From Lepraria neglecta (Eukaryota; Ascomycota; Lecanoromycetes; Lecanorales; Stereocaulaceae), in the NCBI GenBank assembly GCA_033220425.1, contig CM065647.1:3472001-3536000 (forward strand): a DNA stretch of 64,000 nt, read 5' to 3'. Below, piece after piece: positions 57,296 to 64,000 of the stretch. Below the pieces are notes generated by a model, which saw only the letters and a list, made by a program, of their open reading frames with translations, ran no database searches and was not told the origin of the DNA. Every line of letters starts with the position of its first letter. Position 1 is the first letter of the stretch. Made by a program: the position numbers and the translations under genes.

Positions 57296-60200
57296 ATGGG
57301 GTCACTACCTTCACCAGTTTCTGCCATGCAAGACGCCAACAGCACGCTCGATTCAGACGCGCGTCAACTCCTCGATACCCTAGCCAACAGCTTCAACGAT
57401 ACTTACGGATTCGGCTCATTCACAGTCTCTATATACGATACCGCCTGGGTATCTCTAGTTGCCGAGAAAATCGATGGCCATACATGCTGGCTTTTCCCCA
57501 CGACCTTCACCTACGTTTTAGCGAGGCAGTCATCCGACGGAAGTTGGGACTCAGATAGGTCAGAGATCGACGGCATACTCAACACCCTGGCAGCATTGTT
57601 ATCTTTGGAAAAACATAGAGCACTACCTCTCCTCTCCAAAGGTAGAGAAGCGGGAGATCTAGATGATCGAATAGCTCGAGCGACGTCGTTCCTTCGCCAT
57701 GCGCTTCAAAACTGGAACGTGAATGCTTCGAAGCACGTGAGCTTTGAGATTTTGGTGCTTGGACTTCTTGATAAGCTTGAAGAGTTTAGTGTAAGGTCTG
57801 AGTTCGGGGAGAGGGAACAACTCGTGGCGATTAGGAACAGGAAGATGGCCAAGTTTGATCCTTTGACGCTTTATGGCAATTCTGCATCAACAGCTCTACA
57901 CTCCCTTGAAGCTTTGACCGGAAGGGTTGATTTCGACCGCATGAGGCATCGCAAAGTCTTTGGCAGCATGATGGCTTCGCCTGCATCGACTTCGGCATAT
58001 TTGATGAATAGTAGCATCTGGGACGATGAGGCAGAGGCATATCTTCGACACGTAATCACAGCTGGAATGGGCAAGAATAGCGGTGGTGTTCCGAGTGCTT
58101 TTCCTACGACCTTGTTTGAGATTACGTGGGTAAGATCTCCTTCCTGCTCCTATTGGCAAAAGGCGGTCCTAATGTTGTATGAAGGTGGTGTCTACACTTC
58201 TGGAGAGCGGCTTCTCCCAAGAGGTATTGGGAGTAGATCGATTGACCAAGCTTGTGGACATTGTGGGCCGCGCATTCGACGCCGAAGAAGGCTTGATTGG
58301 CTTTGGTAGGTCGATGACAGCCACCGAAAAGACTTGTAAGCTGACGAAAGCTCATTCCAGCACCATTTGTAGGCTCTGATGCTGATGATACGGCAAAGGC
58401 TACACAACTCTTTTGCTAGTAGGGAGATCTCCGTCGCCTGGTCACATGGTCCGAAAGTACGAAGCAAAAACGCACTTCAAGACCTACACAACGGAGAGAG
58501 ATGCAAGCTTCAGCACCAACTGTAACGTCTTGAAAGCTTTACTGCACGTCAAGCCCAGGCCTTCTCAGTGGCTGCGGCAGATTGGGAAACTGGTGAGTTT
58601 CATCTGTGATCAGTGGTGGAAGACGAATGGAAGCGTCGAAGACAAATGGGTAATGCTTCTCAAATCTTCGACTTATGCTGTCTGACTTACGTTCGAGTAG
58701 AATCTGTCGCCCTTTTATCCGACAATGCTAATGGCCCAAGCTTTAATGCGAGTTCTCAAGATGTGGGACCAAGGGACCCTCGAAATAAAATCCGACAACT
58801 GGTACCAGATCGGATTTTTGTTGCTCTTTTCCAGGCCGCTGTCCGGATCTTAAAAATCCAAAATGCAGATGTTTCCTGGGGGAAGATCCACTCTCGCGAA
58901 GAGACTGCGTACGCATCTCTGGCGTTGGCTGAACTTGCTTGTCTGCCTCCTCTGCTCCCCTTGAATTCTGAAGTAAAAGAGGCAATTCGCAGAGGCCGCG
59001 AGTTTCTTGCTAAGGAAAGCAGCACAGCCAATTCGCCTGATTATCTCTGGATTGAAAAGGTCACGTATGGATTGAGCACTGTATCGCGGGCCTACGTTCT
59101 TGCAGTGCGCAACATCCCCATGTCAGATTATTACTTTGGAGATCGCTTGAAGCAACTGTGCGCTGTACCAATGGGCAAGGTAGCTCACTCGATCAAGTTC
59201 TTCACGAAGTTACCCCTATTCGCGCAATCTCCGAACTGGAAAGTCGAATCCGCTCTGATCGAAAGCTACTTGTACCTGCCTCAATTAAAGCGTGTCCAAC
59301 TTGATGTATTTTCAGAGCAGGATTGGGACAAATTCAAGTACTTTGATTATATTCCTTTTTCGTGGATAGGACCAAATTACCTCAACACAACGCCGTTAGG
59401 TCCGGCGCTTCAATTTGATATGATGGTATTCTCACTACTGGTCTATCAAGCCGATGAGCACATGGAAGTTGTTATAGGTCCCAAGTTCGCAGGACGCTTG
59501 AACATAGTCAAGGACATCATTGAGAGTATCTTTGACAATCTTGATGGCAATCATCAGTCCAACGGGTGTGTTAGGATCTGTAACGGAGAGCGCCCGAAGA
59601 AGCGAAGAAACCTTGATGGAGGGAGATCGCAAGTCAACGGGTATGCAGCCTCAGAACCGTATGAGGTGAAGCTAGAAAATGGGAGACGCGATGGTGCAGA
59701 AGTGAAGAGGACTTTGAGAGGCTTCGTCAAATTTGTTCTCAAGCATCCAGGCATCAGACCCGCTCAAGAAGCACAGATTCAACAGTTACACCACGAAATG
59801 AAGACCTTCCCAGTTGCACATGTCACTCAGCTCGAGGACAATGAGCGTCTCTCAAAACAAGGGGACATTCATGGCGGTGATAGCAGCTCTGTCTTTGAGT
59901 CACCCAGCTCTTTCTTCTACTGGGTGCACCACACGTCCTCAGATCATACATCCTGTCCGTTTGCATTCGCATTCCTAACCTGCCAAATCTCACAAGGCAA
60001 AGAAACATTCGAGATAGCGGAAGGGAAATACTGCGCTCACGCGATTTGCAGCCATCTCGCGGTCATGTGTCGGATGTACAACGACCACGGCTCTTTGAAA
60101 CGGGACCGTGAAGAGGCAAATCTGAACAGCATTAACTTCCCTGAATTTGGATCGAGGGAAAGCCGGGGCAGTGACCAGGATCTCAAAGATAGATTGTTTC

Positions 60201-60427
60201 GGCTCGCCTCGTATGAGCGGAAATGTCTGGAGCTGGCGCAGTCTGAACTGGAGAAAGTGGCGGATCCGATGATTATGCGGACTATGAGGACTTTTTGTGA
60301 TGTTACTGATATGTATGGGCAGATGTATGTGTTGAGGGACCTGACTCAAAAGATCGTGAGTGGAGATGGCGCAATAAAGAGGAAGAGCGTGGACGGTGAG
60401 GACATCAATATCGAGTATTTCCAGTAG
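57296..60427 (+). pseudogene. Fungal bifunctional CPS/KS-type diterpene cyclase with about two frame changes
   Basis: The ATG at 57296 begins MGSLPSPVSAMQDANSTLD, then GSFTVSIYDTAWVSLV and RQSSDGSWDSDRSEIDG, both CPS landmarks. Introns at about 58129-58181 and 58307-58361 lead to the class II acid motif SDADDTAKA (DxDD) near 58380. Shortly after it the frame changes once, and again near 58800 after an intron at about 58650-58700. From 58800 to the stop at 60427 the frame is open and holds the kaurene-synthase half, with VYQADEHMEVV as the DExxE class I motif. The length, about 985 residues, equals the usual fungal CPS/KS. Such enzymes turn GGPP into ent-kaurene or a related diterpene via a copalyl diphosphate. 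Motifs are kept, so the loss looks recent, or the changes are assembly errors. The product cannot be predicted. Confidence 0.8.
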
Positions 60428-61958
60428 AGACGGGACGGACAGCAGGACCAAGTGTTCTCAAACCAAGCATACAGTCATCGTTGTAAAACGCAGTATTCAC
60501 ATCTAGACTTAAGAAGCACCACGAGGCGCTCCCAGGCGAAAAACCCCCTTCTTTCGGAAGTGGGGCCGATTAGGGTTGATTCCCGGCACTAGAATTAGTC
60601 CTCGGGAATTAGGGACGGGACGTTGCTTAAAACCACACCAGGACCCTGGCACTAACAACATCAGACCATCCTAGTACGACAAGTCTAGCTCTTTGGACTT
60701 GCCCTATTCGAGTTTAATTCACGGCACTCTTATCCGCTATAGCTGTAAGAAGAAGTCGGAGAAGCTCAAAGGGCGTGGCATAGTGGGTTGATGTTGTAGC
60801 AGACTACAGACTGACAGGCATGCTGTGCTTTTAAATCTCAGTAGGCGTGAGGGGCTTACAGGTCTTTCGAGATTGAGGCCAATGATGAGTAGTTATCCCA
60901 CACCCGCCTCCACGAACTTTTGTCGTACCATGCGTAGATGGCTTGCGAGTCGGATGCTCCGCAGAGACCTCTCGGACGACACATCTCCGCTTCTTATGCC
61001 GAGAATCTATGATGGGTTGGCCGTGTTCAAAATTACCTTGGTCATCGTTGAGCGGAAAGGTAAGACGCTTTTTACATACTTAACAGAAGTGTTTACTTTG
61101 AAGTATCGGATTCTTGGTGAGCTTATGACTACCTGGGCACTCTACAAGGCTGCCATCTGACTCGACATTGAAAGTATCAGTAACCACAATACGATGCCTG
61201 TTTGAAATAACTGTTTTTGAGATGCTTATAGAATCTAGAGGAACTATTTTCGCAGCCTGTCGTCGTCAATCTCCAACCCTTTCATGTAGAGCTTGGTAGA
61301 AATTCAGTTTTCCAGAAGGCATTTACCTAATCAATAACAGGTATCGAAAAGGTTCAGTATAAAACAACGTCAAAAATTGTAAAGATTCACGATCACCCCC
61401 AAAAGCTCACAACCACACATTTTCAGCCACCTTCTCATAACAAACACGTTCACCCATGTTACTTGCAGAACTAGCCGGCACTTCAAGCTGATCTTACGGC
61501 AAAAACACATCTAGCAAAGATCTCCAAGTGGATGGCTCGTATCGAACCTAACGTAGGATTCCACCTGCATATGCAGGTGCAAGCCACTCCGAATAGCTAT
61601 CGATCATCGCAAGTTTGGCGGAGGTTCCTCCTTGCTGCCACACGTGCATGTAATCCCCTCCAATAAGGTAGCCGCCCGTCTTTCGGCACGTACCGGAGCG
61701 GCCCAGCTGAAATCGAATCCCACCTTCCTCGTCATGTCGATTGAGTTAATGTATATTAACAATTCAATACATTGTAATCCACAAGTTTACCCGCGCTGGT
61801 GGCGCTGTGGATCGCTATTCATGCCGCACGCAACTCAAGCAGCCATGGGTCACCTGTCTTGCTTCCACCGCAGTATTTGTGTCTTTCTCACTTCCTCTCT
61901 TTCCTCATCACAGTAAACACAGGTGCCAGCCTCTCTACTCATCCTAACCAGCGCAATC
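60428..61958. other. 1.5 kb spacer without a supported gene
   Basis: The one longer plus frame (60825-61160) has no domain or start context and is not called. Around 60530-60620 there is a short segment with a tRNA-B-box-like word but no tRNA fold. No terminal repeats are found. Confidence 0.35.
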
Positions 61959-63515
61959 ATGTCTAACACTCCTGCGCCCCCTCAAGGTGGAAATCCCGGG
62001 AATTACAACGCTCCACCAGGAGTCATACCCAATTACATCAACCCAGTATCAAGAGGCCACCTTGTTTTCGACTCAAGTCTTGCACTTGTGATTCTAGCTG
62101 CCATATTCGTGTCCGTGAGGTTCATCGCGAATGGCGCTATAGCTCATAATAATCTTGGATGGCACGATTGTATATAGCCCTCGCTTTGCCATCATGTTGA
62201 CGTTTGCTAATTTCGCGCTGGATAGATCCCTCCCTAGTTGCATTGGTATGGTGGCGCTTTTTTTGTTTTTGTTTTTGTTTTTGTTTTTGTTTGGATAATG
62301 ACCGAGAGGTAAATTGTGCTGATGCATCTGTTGCTTCTTGCAGCTCTGGTCAATTGCTCGCACTGTCGGCAATATACTTGGTAAGCCATCGCATCCCATT
62401 GAACCCCCAAACCAGTGTAGACTGAGATTACAGCCAAATTGACATTTCCTAGTGGTCAAAAGATACGGAGCTGGCCGTCACCTCTGGGACGTCGTCCCCG
62501 CAAACGGCCCCATAATCTTAAAAGCTTGTCCCCCCTTCCCCCCATTTACCAAAAAAAGAAAAACACTCGCAAATCTAACAAGTCACGATGTTTAGTATGT
62601 AGTAATCGACGACATCCTCTACCTGATGGGCATCATGTTCGCCAAACTCTCCATCCTCCTCCTCTACCACCACATCTTCAAAATCAACCGGCGCTTCAAA
62701 CTCGCCGTCTACACCATGATGGCGTTCAGTGTCGCCTACTGCAGCGCGTGTGCTCTAGTCTATCTTTTCAGCTGCACGCCGGAGAAGAAAACTTGGAATA
62801 TTGCGTTACCCGGCAAGTGCATTGATTTGACTGTGATTGATAAAGTCATAGGTGGCTTTAATTGTTTGACGGATTTTTTGATCCTTATGCTGCCGGTTCC
62901 GATGATTTGGGGCTTATCGTTGACGAAGCGTAGGAAGTTGGCGTTGAGTGCTGTTTTTGGGACTGGACTTTTGTAAGACACTATTGCAATTTTTTGCCAC
63001 TATTGAAAGGCTAACGCTTCGACCCCTAGCGTCCTTATCACCACGATAATCCGCGAGGTCATAGTCGTCCAGACGCTAGAAAGCAAAGACCAAACCTGGG
63101 TCGTCGCCGAGCAAATCATGTGGCTGTAAACCCCCCACCCCCTCATTAACAAAACCCCCTTCCCTAACAACCCCCCAGAACCCTCGAACTCAACGTCGGC
63201 ATAATCTGCGGCTGTATGCCCTCCCTCCCCATTATCCTACGCTATCTCCTATCACACGACCTCGTCCCCGACTCAATCCGCTCGCTCCTCCACAGCAGCA
63301 GTCAATCCAATTCCAAGTCCACCCCGTCGAAGAATTCCATGGGCCGCTATGGCCATTCGATTTCGAGGGACGACTTGAGCTCTAATCGGTCTTTGAAGAA
63401 CAATGGTGGGCCGTATGTTGATCTTGAGGGTAAAGGGAGTCGGAATGTGGCGGGTAAAAGGCATGAGTACCCGCTGAGGGTTTATTCGGTGTCGACTGCT
63501 GAGGCTGAGGTTTGA
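61959..63515 (+). CDS. Fungal rhodopsin-domain (PTH11-like) integral membrane protein
   Basis: The ATG at 61959 starts MSNTPAPPQGGNPGNYNAPP; the open frame before it lacks an ATG. About six exons follow. Hydrophobic segments include SSLALVILAAIFVSVRFIAN, DDILYLMGIMFAKLSILLLY, FSVAYCSACALVYLFSC and GGFNCLTDFLILMLPVPMIW. The conserved CTPEKKTWNI block and a Cys-rich loop are typical of the fungal rhodopsin domain family. The tail is hydrophilic and Ser-rich, ending STAEAEV with TGA at 63513-63515. These are seven-helix plasma membrane proteins of mostly unknown ligand; some relatives act in surface sensing. The first intron carries a TTTTTG microsatellite. I see no break that introns do not explain. 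Confidence 0.78.
62256..62295 (+). repeat. TTTTTG microsatellite in an intron
   Basis: About six units of TTTTTG follow one another within an intron-like part of the rhodopsin-domain gene. Unit number is likely variable. Confidence 0.85.
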
Positions 63516-63900
63516 TGTTTGATGAAGGGGATGGATGCTTTGTTGGGGTGTTTGGGGGTTTAGAGTTGTTTTGGGGTTTGTAGACTTGTCATTTGTATAT
63601 TGTAGCGATGTTTACGGGGCATGATGCGGAGTAGATGTGTGCATATTGCCATATTGAGGATGATGTGGATTATACCATCTGAAAGTCATGTTATATCTGT
63701 GTCCGGTATTACCCAATTGGAGAAGCATAACATTCCCTGCTTAGATCTATTTAGATCCAACGTATTTGATTGCTCAGGACGAGTTAATTCAGGGCAGTTC
63801 CCATGGTAGTTCCCCCTCAGCCGATGATCCACCACACGAACCAATTAAATGCGCGATGAAAACACATATGTGTCAAGGCATTGAGCCGATACTTCTTCAT
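63516..63900. other. 3' flank of the membrane protein gene
   Basis: The 385 bases show no gene. The spacer ends exactly where the retroelement repeat begins. Confidence 0.4.
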
Positions 63901-64000
63901 TAGTGTTCTCACTCCTGAAGCTATACGCACCGGCACAAGTGGATATGTAAATAGATGCTTGGGCGGTCCAACGCCAGGGCTAGCAAGCCTAGAAAGGCCA
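63901..64000 (-). repeat. Copy of the DIRS-type B repeat, running off the window
   Basis: The last 100 bases match segment B of the element at 35354 (TAGTGTTCTCACTCCTGAAG and onward), in the same orientation and with few differences. The rest of the copy, or a solo remnant, lies beyond the edge. It is a fossil of the same family. Confidence 0.88.

Noticed and set aside
60560-60600. Word GGTTGATTCCC resembling a tRNA B box
   Set aside because: No A box and no cloverleaf is found upstream; a chance match or an old SINE fragment cannot be told apart.

Overview
The window looks like a nuclear contig of a filamentous ascomycete (Pezizomycotina). Genes carry short GT-AG introns of about 45-60 bases. 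Several families are typical of this group: a HapX-type iron regulator, fungal NACHT/ankyrin NLRs, DUF7580 proteins, a fungal rhodopsin-domain membrane protein and a fungal fused copalyl diphosphate/kaurene synthase. One repeat family carries CpA-to-TpA mutations of the RIP type. I cannot fix the class; Dothideomycetes or Leotiomycetes are both possible.

Left part (1-33 kb), mostly conserved genes. It opens with the tail of a charged coiled-coil gene and a secreted protein gene. Then come hapX with a GATA site and a CCAAT box in its promoter, TAF6, and two decayed copies of one F-box gene. A divergent pair follows: a long C2H2-finger/repeat/DUF7580 fusion protein and a stand-alone DUF7580 protein. 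After these come SPO11, an UBC7-type E2, an AIM25-type scramblase, SDHC, two small hypothetical genes, a Cys-rich single-pass membrane protein and a RING protein. Two MITE-like inverted-repeat elements lie between genes.

Middle (33-43 kb), a repeat-rich stretch. A truncated NACHT-associated relic is followed by a 4.6 kb fossil retroelement of the DIRS order. Its split direct repeats are arranged as in Ngaro elements, and it has RIP-type decay. A decayed secreted-protein gene lies beyond it.

Right part (43-64 kb), accessory genes. It holds a Baeyer-Villiger type monooxygenase, an NLR (Helo-like N-terminus, NACHT, ankyrins and an unnamed C-terminal module), and a small dimeric-barrel-like protein. 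A diterpenoid cluster follows: two P450s and a CPS/KS diterpene cyclase. The cyclase and its divergent P450 share one promoter region. This cluster appears to be decaying: the cyclase changes frame twice, one P450 changes frame once, and the other lacks the segment from the I helix to the K helix, including ExxR. A rhodopsin-domain membrane protein gene follows, and the window ends inside another copy of the DIRS-type terminal repeat.

All intron positions and starts were read by eye. No homology search was run, so family names rest on remembered motifs.
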